In this document: positions 12,466 to 23,451 of the stretch, one piece after another
Layout: the number at the start of each line of letters is the position of its first letter
Position numbering within the stretch: the stretch's first letter is position 1
NCBI GenBank assembly: GCA_015039465.1
Contig: MU129999.1
Location: 62,001 to 126,000, forward strand
Origin: Phlegmacium glaucopus
Taxonomy: Eukaryota > Basidiomycota > Agaricomycetes > Agaricales > Cortinariaceae
Reading direction: 5' to 3'
DNA: 64,000 bases
Made by a program: the position numbers and the translations under genes
Notes under the pieces: model-generated
What the model saw: the letters and a program-made list of their open reading frames with translations, nothing else
The model's database searches: none
Told to the model about the DNA's origin: nothing

Positions 12466-14814
12466 ATGAGGCTTGCTCTGCCTAAAAAAGAGGCTCATAT
12501 CAACCAGCAGCTCCTAACTAAAGCTGAGCAGGCAACTCTTATTGACTGGATCAAATATCTTGCACTTACTGGACACCCATTAAATAAACGAACCATCCAC
12601 CCCAAAATTCAGGCCATCATTGAAGCGAAAGGACACAAAGTGCACCCAAAACATCCCTCAAAGACGTGGATCCGCAATTTCATGAAATGACATACACCAG
12701 AGCTCAAAATGGGCCGAGGAAGCGGACTTGACCCCAAATGCGCAAAAGCCTTCAATTTCACAACGGTGCAAGGTCATTTCAAACTTTTCAAGGAAACTAT
12801 GGAGAAGAATAATATTCCATGGAGGAACATATACAACATGGATGAGAAAGGGGTCCAAATGGGAGGTGGCCGAAAAGGAACACGCACCAAGTATTTCTTT
12901 GCACGAGACGACAAAATGAAGTACAAGCTGCAGAGCGATGAGCTCCAGCTTGTCACCATCATAGATTCAATCTGTGCAGATGGTACAGCTGACATCGGTC
13001 CTGGCTTTGTGTTCCCTGGCTCAACGAAGCATAAGGAATGGTTTGAAGAACCAGGAATTAAATATTTGTAAGTAAAGTTTTCTCAACAGTGAAATATACC
13101 GAATTCTTACCTGAAAAGAGTTGCAACCTCGGAAAATGGCTGGACAGATGATGAAATTGGATTTGAATGGTTCAAAGAAATCTTTGTTCCGCAAGCAACT
13201 GAACAGAATCAAGTTGAAACTGAAAAGGAGAGGCTAGCTGCGGATGGCTCCGAAAACTGAGGAGAGGACTTACCAGAGCCACCAATTATGCTAATCTATG
13301 ATGGACATGGCTCGCATACGACCCTTGAATGGGCTAACCTTGCCAGAGAAAATACCATTATCCTTTTCTGCCTTCCTCCTCATACAACTCATCGTCTCCA
13401 ACCACTTGATGTCGGCTGCTTTGGACCATTGCAAATTGCTTGGTTTAATCGATGCGATGAGATTCTAAATGAAACAGGTGAAAGAATGGATATATGAGAT
13501 GTTGTGAAAGAGTACTTTGTGGCGAGACGCAAAGCTTTCAAACCAACAACAATCAAACAAGCGTGGCGGAAATCAGGCCTTTGTCCACTCAATCCTGACC
13601 TTTTCACACCATCAGACTTTGCACCAAGCCACTCTTCTTCCACCACATTGCACGCACCTTCGTCATTCCCACAGAGAATGCCTCATGTTCCAGATGCTTC
13701 ATCAGATGATGGCATGTTTGATCCTTCATTATTCCAACACATTGTCGATGGCAATTCCTCTGGCTTGGATACCGAATACTGCAGCTCCGATTCCAGACTT
13801 GAATCTTCTAGTGAATCTGAAAGTTCTGAGTCTGAGGTTAATGATGAAGCCAGTCATCCTGCCAAAGAAATAATTCACGCACACCGCATTTCAAGATCAG
13901 ATCGAGAACTTGATAATGAAGAAGAAAATACCACACCTTGTCCACAGCCTCGAGTTCGAAAGGACCGAAGCTATCCACCTCTCCAGCCACTGAGTCTTTC
14001 TACTCCAAGCCTTGAAAGCATTTCATCATCCTCACCACATTACACCCAAAGTCGAGGCGCTCAAACACCTCTTGCTGGACCATCACAAATTGATAAAGAT
14101 GATGAAATACGCACACTTCGGAGAGAATTGGAAAATACATGTGCACAGCGAGATGCTGCTGAGGTGCATGCTGTGATGGCGCAAAGAGAGGCAGCTGTCT
14201 GGAAATTTCAGTTCAACCAGAAAAAAGACAAGGCAGCTGAACCAAGTCATTGTCGGTTACATACATCATCACGAGTTGTCACCAATGACCAAGGGCTGGC
14301 TGAGGCACGTGAGGATTGAGAACAGCAGCAGGAAAAGAAGCAAAAGGAATTAGAGAAGCATTCCCAAAGAACCGCAAAAGAGAAAGAGAATATTGTGCGA
14401 CATGCAACTCAAGGCTCAACTCGGGTATTCTCAGGTCCACTTTCCATGAAAAACAAGACTGACCTTGAAGACATTTCTGATGCCCTGGGCCTTTCTTTAA
14501 CTGGAACAAAGGCCATTCTTGTCACACGCATCACTGAACACTTTGAAAAATTTCCTTGCCTAAAAGAAGATGCCCGATTTTGTTCTCTTTTTGAGCGTGC
14601 ACCAAGGGGTCGAAAACGAGCTGCGCCTGTCCATGATGCTACCGGAATCGAGCCTCCCATCCAACAACACCACCTTGAATCTCCCTCCATTGAGAATTTC
14701 CCTCAAATTACACCTGTTGCATCCTCAAGTCGTGTCCAGCTTCCTTTCCATCCTGTTCCTTTTAGTTACTTCAATACATTTTCTCTGGAGTCTCATCATT
14801 ATCCTACTTCGTAA
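12466..14814 (+). pseudogene. Tigger/pogo-like transposase (Tc5-type HTH, DDE_1, SAP)
   Basis: One reading frame with a single intron (donor GTAAGT near 13068, acceptor CTGAAAAG before VATSENGW). Domains in order are a Tc5/CENP-B-type helix-turn-helix (LTKAEQATLIDWIKYLALTG ... PSKTWIRNF), the DDE_1 core with YNMDEKG, IYDGHGSHTTLEW and HRLQPLDVGCFGPLQ carrying the three acidic positions, then WRKSGLCPLNP. A Ser-rich tail, a coiled-coil stretch and a C-terminal SAP-like motif (LEDISDALGLSLTGTKAILV) follow. Four in-frame TGA codons break it, at 12688, 13258, 13495 and 14317. Each sits where arginine fits, for example between FMK and HTPELK. The transposase is dead as read, but the DDE residues remain. 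Confidence 0.85.
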
Positions 14815-15120
14815 ATTATGCTGTTTACAATTTAAATATCTTCCTCATTTCGAGCCGCACCCACCAGTGAACCAATGCGCCACCGCTCCCAAATTTACCG
14901 GCATGCCGGAGACCGAAATACTTGATGTGACATACCAGTGACAGGGTTTTGCTTATCTCTGTTTTTTGGCCTCTTTTTTCGGTCATGGCCCGATGCCCTC
15001 AATTAATTGTTTGAAATTCCCATAAAATCACAGAATCTTTTAATATATGTATTTAATGAAAATATGGAGTTAGGTTTAGATATTCTGCACAATGGAGCCT
15101 ATAGCTTCCATTTACTGTTT

Positions 15121-15143
15121 GTTTTGCTATTCTCTGCTATATA
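15121..15143 (-). repeat. Right terminal inverted repeat of the Tigger-like element
   Basis: On the minus strand it starts TATATAGCAGAGAATAGC, matching the left end for 13 bases and then shifted by a one-base indel. Confidence 0.7.
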
Positions 15144-15618
15144 TAGTATAGCCTCTGAAGTAGCCATGACTAGATCTAAACAGAGATGCTGTGAGAGCTC
15201 TGAGCACAGCAAAGACATGGTCCTTATCTGTGGCATTGAAAGGCCTCCCATTCCGAAGTTTCATAGAAGCCAAACAAATCAACTCGCCCGGTGTTTCTTC
15301 AGGCAGGTGTGCGTTCCACCTGGTAACAAAATGAGCAACTGTGGTTTACAGGCAAGATCTACATACATTGGCCTTCCAAATTGGGAGATAAACTCAATAG
15401 TTTCCATGTCACCCATACATGCACTTATGGCCCTGCTCTTTTCTATCGCTTGCTGGTCAAAGCCAAGATCAATATAGGGTGTTGGTAATCGAGCCACCTC
15501 ATGTTTGAGTCGCAAAGAGTGGTCTATTGCTTCAGTCAGACATGTACAAGCAAGTGAAGCGGCAGACTGACACTTATTGGGAGGAGGAGCATAATAGGAT
15601 AAGCTCGATTTTGTTCCT

Positions 15619-15818
15619 GTTGAACTGTGCGAGTTTCAGTTGTTGATTGTTATTTAAGTATCCGTTTATCTTATCATTCTTTTGTTTATTGTTCACGTTA
15701 TCTCACATATTACATAATCACTTTCTTTTAGTCACAGAGTTCTTTTATTACAAGTCTCAACTTTATTCCAAAGTTGAGACTCATTACTATTTGCTCTAGC
15801 TGCGAAATTATCCCAACA
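15619..15818. mobile_element. Short solo LTR (TGTTG...CAACA), 5-bp target duplication
   Basis: A 200-bp element that begins TGTTGAACTGTGCGAG and ends TATCCCAACA. Perfect 5-bp target duplications GTTCC lie at 15614-15618 and 15819-15823. It sits inside the NTPase gene. Removing it with one GTTCC copy joins WYAFMGT to KSSLSYYAPPP in frame. The TGTTG/CAACA termini and small size suit a Copia-type LTR, though no internal region is present. A related sequence begins at 63896. Confidence 0.85.
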
Positions 15819-17449
15819 GTTCCCATGAAGGCATACCACATTTTTGTTGACAGTGGCTGATGCTGTACAAGGCGTAGAAAGATCCACAACTGCAAATCCA
15901 ATTCATGTGCTTCATCAAAGTACATTATGCATATCCTTTTTGTGGGAAGGACATGAGAAAGAAACTCCATCAGTTTCTTGGTGGCCTCCTCCGCACTGGG
16001 CATGTAACACCTGTGAGAGATTTCATAAGGTTTAAAATTTTCAGGTACCTCCCCATCCTTCCCTCTGATAGGGCTGTTTTGGGGGGTTTCCACCTTCAAT
16101 TTCATCTGCCAATATGCTAAGAGAGTTCAGCAGAAAGAAAATGAAATGACTAACTAGGTTTGCTTGTTTGACCACTTTTGTGAAAAACACTTCTCGGCAA
16201 CCACACGACCCAGTTGGCTCCATAACCTGGTGCCAATACTGGAGTAATTGCGATCCATTGAGCCCCTTTGCATCATATGCCTCCTGTAGTGTCTCAAGCA
16301 TTGTTTGATGTGCAGCAGCAAGGAAGCAAGCAATTGAAAGATGTGCAGTGATGCTCAGGTCGTTATTTTTGAGTAACTCGGAAAAGAAGTCCACAACAGG
16401 CTTGTCCCCAGGTGGATAGCCTGGATCAGTAGACTTGTAAAGGCAGATTGGAAGGGTGAATATCTTTTTACCAACCTAATGGAAATTTGTAGTGCAGCTT
16501 GCTAACCAGAACATGTACGCACCTCTGTTAGCATGCATGACTTGCCTGTCCTGGAACTTTGAGCCACAGAGATGGCTTTAGCATAGAGAGGCATTAGCTT
16601 GTTTGTTTCCTCATCAATATCAAGATGTTCAAGATGCTCAATGAACTCTGTGGCAAAATTTCCGATGAAGCCTTGTGTGTATGCCTTGCCAAGTCCTTTG
16701 AGAAGTGAGTCAATGGTCAAGCAGGTTAGCTGAGAAACTGTATGGTCATTTGGGTAGATACTAGGAGCATATGGCACATAAGTATAAAAGGAGGAGAGAT
16801 AAAGAAAAAGAAGCTTACGTGTTCCCAACCAGTTCAGCTGGAGGCGGTTTCTGAAGTTTCCCTGTGCCAGTACCGCATCACAATATATTGTCCCCAAGAG
16901 CAGGCAAGGCACATACAATGTGTAATCACCCCCACCCAATCATCTTTCTGTACCATGTTCTTCCATTCCTCAACCTCTTCATCATTCAAGCTCTCTACAA
17001 GCTTGCTAATATCCTCTGAATCTGAAAGGCAGATAAGGTTCTTTTGCAGAGCTGTCTGCGACAACACTCTCCTCCCATAAGAAGAAAGAACAGAATATAA
17101 TATGCTTTTTAGTCCTTGTTTGTCACTTCCAGCACTGATTAAGCGACTTGACCAATGTTCCCATTTTGAGGTCTCTATCATATTCTTCTTGAACTTGTCC
17201 ACTTCAGCCTGCGGTAGGCCCGGGGGGAGTGAGGAAGAAGACATGGGAGAAGATTGAGAAAGAGAAATAGGAGGGAGAAGGGTCTTGGGGACACCATCAA
17301 CATCCATGGAATCATTGTATGACATTGTTGTAGAATTGTAAGGCTTGACAATCATCTATCAAGTTATTTGTTGCAATTTCATGTGGTTCTATTTGGTCCT
17401 GTCATGGTTGAGTCACATTGTTTGATTCGTCATTGCCTCTTTCCCCTTA

Positions 17450-17790
17450 CAGTGTCTTGCATAACTGTTTGCACACTTGTTTCACGAATTCACATTTGTA
17501 TTTATTTGTCTGTTATGGTGGTCATGCATTGGTAAGCTGAGATCTAGAGATTGTGCAGACTGATGTCAACTGTTAATGCGCTTCAGGTTCAACCCTCCCG
17601 CACAATTTCAACCATGACACCTCAAATAAAGATGAATATCAAGTGAAAATGATAATGATGACAAGTTTCACAGCCTCGCGGTGTAATTTGGGTCAGCAGG
17701 GCGTGATTGCCCAGTTTGTCTTGTCACAGACAAATAAATACAAATGCGAATTCGCAAAAACAAGTGTGCAAACGGTTATGCAAGACACTG
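17450..17790. repeat. Foldback element with about 65-bp inverted arms
   Basis: The left arm (17450-17513, starting CAGTGTCTTGCATAAC) and right arm (17726-17790, ending GTTATGCAAGACACTG) are inverted copies with a handful of mismatches, separated by about 210 bases without coding potential. This is the form of a foldback or MITE-like element. No clear target duplication was found. Confidence 0.65.
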
Positions 17791-17801
17791 TAGTCTCATA
17801 C

Positions 17802-17829
17802 CAAGATCATCCATGTGTGGATGATCTTG
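17802..17829. repeat. 12-bp perfect hairpin
   Basis: CAAGATCATCCA, then TGTG, then TGGATGATCTTG: perfect 12-bp arms with a 4-base loop, 11 bases outside the right arm of the foldback element. Confidence 0.8.
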
Positions 17830-18978
17830 TCTGAAAGTCCATCACATGGCAGTGCAGTGCATCACTTGCCCAGGTCACAACCATTAGATAAAAAAGATAG
17901 TCTTTGATGGAAATGATTACAATTTTTTATTGCTGGACTAGGATAGTGTGGCAAGGAATAAAAAATGAGCCATTATTTTGAATGAGGGCTTGTCACACTT
18001 GCGTGAACTTGAAAAATACAAAAAATTGAGATTTATATTCCTAGGATGCCTCTAAACATATTCTCTCTATGATGTTGACCTCAGAAGTCACTTCACAGGA
18101 CACTATAAATTCATTTACCCAAAACTATGCACTGCCCTGATAAAATGTGGACTTTGTTATAAGCCCCTCTCACATTTTGAGAGGTGGCTTAGTTGAGCCT
18201 AATACCTATCTTTCCCCTAAGGGGAAGAACAGCAAATATAAATCAAGCTGAAGCACTGATCAATTTAATTATGCAAGCAAGCTCAGCCAGTTGAGCTTAT
18301 GTTGGTCACATGTTTATTAACAAGAACAACCTCGCTTGCCCATCTGCATGTCTTCTTCTCTATTGTTTTCTTTCAAATTATGTTGCTTAAATGGAATTTT
18401 GGTTGAAAAACAGCACTGCTATATTCATTGCCAATTTACTACATAAAAATGCCCAGGATCATGCAACCATTGCAAGCCATTTGTGTGATAAACACATAGC
18501 CAATGTACAAGCTCAACTGAGCTCACTTGTCTATGTTTTAGCTTTGTGAAGAACTGAAACTATGGTCAGAAAAAATCATTTGATGCTTAAGTGAGAGGGA
18601 GTTTCTGGGGTCAAAAATAGATTTGATTGGTTGCCAAAATCTCTCTCATATCACCACCTATCTTGCCCTTTGCATTTTGGCAAATATAACATGGGATTAT
18701 TGCAAGTACAAGGGGATAACAACAGCTAATTAAATCAATACACATAGCATTGGGCAATGACCCTAGAGCAGCTGAGCCAATTTAGGATCACCAAAGTTGT
18801 TCACCTGTAGTCCTACTTGTCTGCTAAGCCTAAGTTATACCGTTTAACTATAATTTAAGCTGTGTACACTATATTTATAACAAAAAAACATGTTATAATA
18901 TCCCCTAGAGTCTGTTGAATTTAGGTGAATAACGGGTAATAACATCGAGAGGAACAATAGAGTGGAGGCTTAGGACGG

Positions 18979-19876
18979 TGATAGGATCCATATAGCCTTT
19001 AGGTTTGTAAACTGGTTATTTTTGCGATTTAACAACTTCGCAGTATACGCGGATGCCTTGTGGGTACCAACTTCATTTGCACTTGCATTCACGGTTCTCG
19101 CACATCCTTCGCACCTCGCACAACATGATATAGTCCTCATATGGCCCCCGCACATTGCTTCTACGACCTTCATAACTATCCAAAGCACCCTCATTCCTCC
19201 TCGCATTTCATACTCTGACATATCTTCAGTGCCTCTCAGTCAACATTGGACTTAAATGTTTCATCACTTCGCAGCCGCATCTCCGCACAGCCACTATCTA
19301 ATCTCGCGGTCTTTCATGGTTCACATACACATTTCTTACCTCTCCGTGCATCCTGTGCATTGGTTTTATCATGGTCCGTGTTGTTTTGCATTTACTTTCT
19401 TTCATCTTTCCATATATATATTTTTATCATTCTTTCGAAACAGGAGGTCATTCAACTGACCTCCTTACTCATCATCTTTATTTTTATTTCGTCTCCTATT
19501 CCTTCGTTACCAAACTATTGGGTCAATGTGATTTCGCATTAGCTCAATTTTTACATTACTGTTTCGCATATCTGCACCTGGTTAGTTTGCAACTCTTGTA
19601 TTAAGTATCCATAGCAAGTAGGAGGGAAGGTGAACAAGAGACGGCCAGAGTTTTGATCCCATAAAATTTGCAGCAACGTTCTAAGTCAATAGTCTCATTC
19701 TTTAAGCTACTTCGCGCACTGCGTTCTCGTTTGCGAACTTCACTATCTTCACAACCTAATTCTTCTTGCATATTTCAATTCTGCAAACTTCTCTTTAAAA
19801 TTCTATCGAGGAAAACTACATTAACCCCTCTGAACTATGTTACTACTTGCGGTCTGATCCCACCGCTAGTACATCA
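18979..19876. mobile_element. 898-bp LTR-like element, copy A (TGAT...ATCA)
   Basis: Direct repeat of 21291-22188, of equal length by my count (898 bp), starting TGATAGGATCC and ending AGTACATCA. The tetranucleotide ACGG flanks it on both sides (18975-18978 and 19877-19880). The TGAT/ATCA ends look like a solo LTR. No internal retroelement domain is seen beside it. The short open frames inside have no recognisable similarity. Confidence 0.65.
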
Positions 19877-20623
19877 ACGGTTAGTGTTAACCAGATAAAA
19901 CACTAGTTATTCAACTAAAGAACTACTCTAGTCGTAACTACTATTTATACAAGTACAGGAATGATAACAAAAATACTATTCTTATCTTTGACCTCTGGCA
20001 TAATGTTCTCTTATCAGCTTATCTACCTGGAGTGAACTTGATACTTCCAACAGAGTCAGATATCTGCATAACATAAAATCTTTGGCTCAATTTTGGCTGT
20101 GGACCATGGTATGTGCTTGACTAGGTGGTTGTCCTGGCATAATGTTGTGATCGGTCCATACATCTCATCAGCAGATGCCAGAAATAAACCAATTGGCTAC
20201 ATTAATGTGGGTTACAGTCACAATAAACTGGAATACTATACAAAAAACCCACCTGGCAGAGCTTGTGTGTGGAGTCAAGCATTTTAAAAGCAGTTCCCCA
20301 ACATACATTGCTATGCAAGGGAATTTTCAAGCCTTCGTTAAAGCCACAGCAGAGCTGAGCACTTTCAAAGTATTTGATCCACTGCCCAGATGCTCAAGTC
20401 TTATCACAAAAATATAAGTAGGAATAATTACTAGTAAAACTTGCAAACATACTTTAATAGCGACTGTTCAAATTGCTGCAATTACATTAAGCAAGCCACC
20501 CAATACACAATTGCCTTTGAGTGTGGGATTGTATTCCCAAATTGCTGTTGCATTTTCAACAGCCATGATTTTTGTAATGTGGGTCATTACATCAACATTT
20601 CCAAGGTTGATGACATGACCAAG

Positions 20624-21223
20624 TGTTAAGTTTAGAACAAAGGGAAAACATTGGAGTAAAACATTGGAGTAAAACCGGATCGGACAGAGTCTGATTGGAA
20701 CGGAACCATGGAACAGGAAAGGACTATAGCCTCAGCGTGTGTGCTGTGCTACCCTAAACCTTTGTGTCCTAATTTCGGAGTAAGAACGGAACGGAGTGGA
20801 ACCGGAAGTTGCGGGAACTTAGAGGATGACTAGGAGGAGGAAACTAGGTTGATATTTGAACTAAGGGAAAACATACAAGTTCAAGTACTTTAAATATAAA
20901 AGGAATTGCAACCGAAATATAGAATATAAATATAAGTGCTGCGTTCTGCTCCCGGAAAAGGTCCTGCATTCTTAGGTGAATAATCCATGGCTGGTGTGCT
21001 GACTGATAGTGGGAAAGTGATGACAAAGAAATAGTTGTTATGACAAAGGTGTGGTAAGGGGTTTGGGATATCGTCGGAAGAGTCGGAATGATACGGAGAA
21101 GTCTCGGAGTCGGACATAGGAGGAGTAGAGTTGGAGACAAGGGAAAGTACTGGAACGGAGTACGGACTACTGGAAACGACTCCGACGGAGTTGGACCGGA
21201 GTAACATGTGACGGAATGTAACA
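20624..21223. mobile_element. Solo LTR, TGTTA family, copy 1 (TSD CCAAG)
   Basis: A 600-bp element starting TGTTAAGTTTAG and ending GGAATGTAACA. Perfect 5-bp target duplications CCAAG lie at 20619-20623 and 21224-21228. It shares most of its length with 25577-26156 and 28770-29295. It still has many CG dinucleotides. No reverse transcriptase or PBS follows, so it is a solo LTR. Confidence 0.88.
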
Positions 21224-21290
21224 CCAAGACATCTAAATCAGAATTGTAATGTAAATAAAATAATATATGAAACTTAATTAACACTCACGG

Positions 21291-22188
21291 TGATAGGACC
21301 CATATAGCCTCTAGGTTCGTAAACTGGTTATTTTTGCGATTTAACAACTTTGCAGTATATGCGGATGCCTCGTGGGTACCAACTTCATTCGCACTCTCAT
21401 TCATGGTTCTCGCACATCCTTCGCACCTTGCATAACATGATATAGTACTCACATAACCTTTGCACATCACTTCTATGACCTTCATAACTATCCAAAGCAC
21501 CCTCATTCCTCTTCGCACTTCATACTTTGACATATCTTCAGTTCTCTCAGTCAATATTGGACTTAACCATTCAATCCCTTCGCAACCATACCTTCGCACA
21601 GCCATTCTCTAACCTCGCAGTCTTTCCTGGTTCACACATGCGTTCCTTATCGTTCTGTGCATCCTTTGCATTGGTTTTATTGTGGTTCATGTTCTTTTAC
21701 ATTTACTTTCTTTCATCTTTCCATATATATATTTTATTATTCTTTCAAAACAGGAGGTCATTCAACTGACCTCCTTACTCATCACCTTTATTTTTACTTT
21801 ATCTCCTATTCTTTCGTTACCAAACTATTGGGCCCATGTGACTTCGCATTAGCTCAATTCTTACATTACTGTTTCGCATATCTGCACCTGGTTAGTTCAT
21901 TACTCTTGTATTAAGTACCTGTAGCAAGTAGGAGGACAGGTGAACAAGAGACGGCTAGAGTTTTGATCCCATAAAATTTGCAGCAACGTTCTACTAAGTC
22001 AATAGTCTCATTCTTTAAGCTACTTCGCGCACTGCGTTCTCGTTCGTGAATTTCACTATCTTCACAACCTAATTCTTCTTGTGTATTTCAATACCGCAAA
22101 CTTCTCTTTAAATTCTATCGAGGAAAACTACATTAACCCCTCTGAACTATGTTACTACTTGCGGTCTGATCCCACTGCTAGTACATCA
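21291..22188. mobile_element. 898-bp LTR-like element, copy B (TGAT...ATCA)
   Basis: Second copy of 18979-19876, same orientation, with scattered substitutions, several of which turn CG into TG or CA. It is flanked by ACGG at 21287-21290 and 22189-22192. Removing it with one ACGG recreates CTACC followed by GTGAGTG on the minus strand, a normal splice donor in hAT relic 1. This shows that it is an insertion with a 4-bp target duplication. Confidence 0.75.
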
Positions 22189-22335
22189 ACGGTAGTTGCA
22201 ATTCTTTGCTGTCCCACTTTGGAAGCCCTCGATGAGAATCTATGTCTTCAATGGTCTGGCAAGTTGTGGTGTTGTTACCTGTGTTGTCCAATGTTGAAGT
22301 GTAGAGCTGTAATTAGGTTATGAGAATTGATTAGA

Positions 22336-23451
22336 TAATATATATAGTTTTAAGCCACCTTCAACCTTGTCAGGCATGGACCCATGGTTATTTGAGGAAT
22401 TTGTAAAACAAATTTTTACCAACATGTTTATTTGGTGATGTATTTTCATTAGACTAAAATTAGAATAAAACTGGTTAAAACTGGTCTTAACCGGTTTTTA
22501 GTTGGTTTACATGAAATAATATACCACATAAACTGTTAACCGGACTGCTGATGAACATGCTGGTTCCCTGCCTTCATTTTTCACATTTTTTGCAGCAACA
22601 TCACTCTACATTGCCCCTAACATTGACTATTTGCTATTTTATCGCACAGATAAGCCTCTGGCTATTCAGTTGTCGCCCCCACTGCCCCAGAAAATTCCTA
22701 AACAACTTTGTTATATTTCCCTCGTATCATTGCCCCCTTTTCCGGCAATACCTGGCCAATGTTATGTGTTCTGCCTCCCTCTCACTCCCTTTCGCCATTG
22801 GTCACATGTCTAGTCACACTTTTTCCATATTTGGTAACGCTCACTTGTCTAGGAGTTGTAGGCACATCCACTGCCTAGGCCGACATCCTCTTACACTACA
22901 CCAAATTGTTCTATGTTCAAGCTTTGTTGTTACCCTACCAGTCGCTCCTATCCAGTGACAATCACTGGATCGAGAAGTCCCTTAACACCATTGGGTATTT
23001 TAGGTCGCTGATCATTTATATTCTTTTAATTCTCTTCTGTTCCTTCAAACACTTTGTTTCCATTATTTTTGATACATTTACCATCACTCCTTGACCGCCC
23101 TCCTATACCACATGTCTCCTTCCAGCCCTTGGAGCGACGACCAATCCTCTTTCATTTATCTTCCACTATCCCTGATGTTTTGTCTCCCTATTTTGCCTAG
23201 TCCCTCCTGGACTCCTGTTTCATCATTTTGATTTGTTTTATAGATACCCATGTGCAACTTAGCCATGTGATCTCCTTTACCTACTATAAAAACCTCCTGT
23301 AATTTAGTTACAAGAGAAGAAGAAGAAAGTATACACCTCTCTCCCCAGAGTTTAGAATTAAGTCTTGTAATCATCTCTCTCATCATTTGCCCTTGTTTCA
23401 TTGCATTTTTACTGTGCATTGCCCATACAGCGCCTATACTTTGTAACTCAA
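22336..23451. other. Unassigned region between the two hAT relics
   Basis: No gene is recognised. It includes an imperfect palindrome of AACTGGTT/AACCGGTT units near 22470-22500, resembling the arrays in the MITE at 24025, and a long C-rich stretch with open but low-complexity frames. It probably holds the outer ends of the neighbouring hAT elements. Confidence 0.35.

Larger units (their letters stand above)
11847..15143 (+). mobile_element. pogo/Tigger-like DNA transposon with TA target duplication
   Basis: Element of about 3297 bp bounded by inverted ends that read TATATAGCAGAGA inward from each side, followed by similar but indel-shifted AAGCAAA / TAGCAAA. It is flanked by TA dinucleotides (11845-11846 and 15144-15145), as expected for the Tc1/mariner-pogo superfamily. 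Deleting the element and one TA joins the host gene in frame (EAIL then VALADRSIAHH). A second internal copy of the CAGAGATAAGCAAAA motif occurs near 14950-14970. Inside is one transposase gene with nonsense mutations, so the copy is not autonomous. Because the flanks are TATATA, the exact boundary could shift by two bases. Confidence 0.82.
10568..17325 (-). pseudogene. Basidiomycete P-loop NTPase-like gene, split by two transposons
   Basis: A large multi-exon gene read from about 17325 (ATG in MSYNDSMDVDG; 17355 is an alternative) down to the stop at 10568. The N-terminal part carries a Walker-A-like motif SSRTGKS (near 16550) followed after an intron by VGKKIFTLPICLY and GYPPGDKPVVDFF. A Walker-B motif FDEAHEL lies near 15895. 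After it come WYAFMGT, SSLSYYAPPP, YIDLGFDQQAIEKSRA and FISQFGRPM. The C-terminal part (11840-10568) contains HHMRLLTGLS, SEPVLVMGS, a FSAVVIQIK strand and PYLAMLMELGAKSC, ending DNPEADVILV. I recall this architecture as a large, uncharacterised family in mushroom genomes; resemblance to the NTPase part of Crinkler-type proteins is only my inference. Two elements interrupt it, a solo LTR at 15619-15818 and a 3.3-kb DNA transposon at 11847-15143. Removing each with one target-site copy restores the frame. A small indel near 15210 may be a further lesion, and exon limits in the N-terminal third are unresolved. Confidence 0.78.
17356..18978. other. AT-rich intergenic region upstream of the NTPase gene
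   Basis: No gene is recognised. It contains the long inverted repeat at 17450-17790 and the small hairpin at 17802-17829. Two related imperfect palindromes built on AAGCTCA/TGAGCTT lie near 18282 and 18510 and may mark the ends of another small element. Confidence 0.45.
19990..22335 (-). pseudogene. hAT transposase relic 1, nested insertions
   Basis: Fragments of a hAT-type transposase read on the minus strand. Around 22310-22190 they give LYTSTLDNTGNNTTTC and GLPKWDSKELQLP. Then, after a former intron, 20623-20480 gives GHVINLGNVDVMTHITKI and ENATAIWEYNPTLKGN. The stretch 20410-20280 gives IPLHSNVCWGTAFKMLD, and 20190-20080 gives WFISSADEMYGPITT and VKHIPWSTAKIEPK. Two elements lie inside, the 898-bp copy B at the splice donor after LQLP and the solo LTR at 20624-21223 within CLGHV. 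Both can be removed with one target copy to restore a plausible spliced frame. The C-terminal dimerisation domain is missing, and frameshifts and stops remain. The mature family has Arg where LHSNVCW has Cys, a C-to-T change. Confidence 0.72.

Noticed and set aside
20844..21284. Minus-strand frames of 100-200 codons repeated at 20844, 25666 and 28894
   Set aside because: They are shadows inside the three copies of the solo LTR and have no protein family. Their recurrence reflects the repeat.
19881..21290. Copies A and B as the two LTRs of a complete retrotransposon
   Set aside because: The interval between them holds an older hAT relic on the opposite strand and no retroelement domain or primer-binding site, so two insertions are simpler.
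22551..22958. 135-codon plus-strand frame as a gene
   Set aside because: Cys/His/Leu/Ser-rich composition follows from C-rich DNA. No splice context or family similarity is seen.
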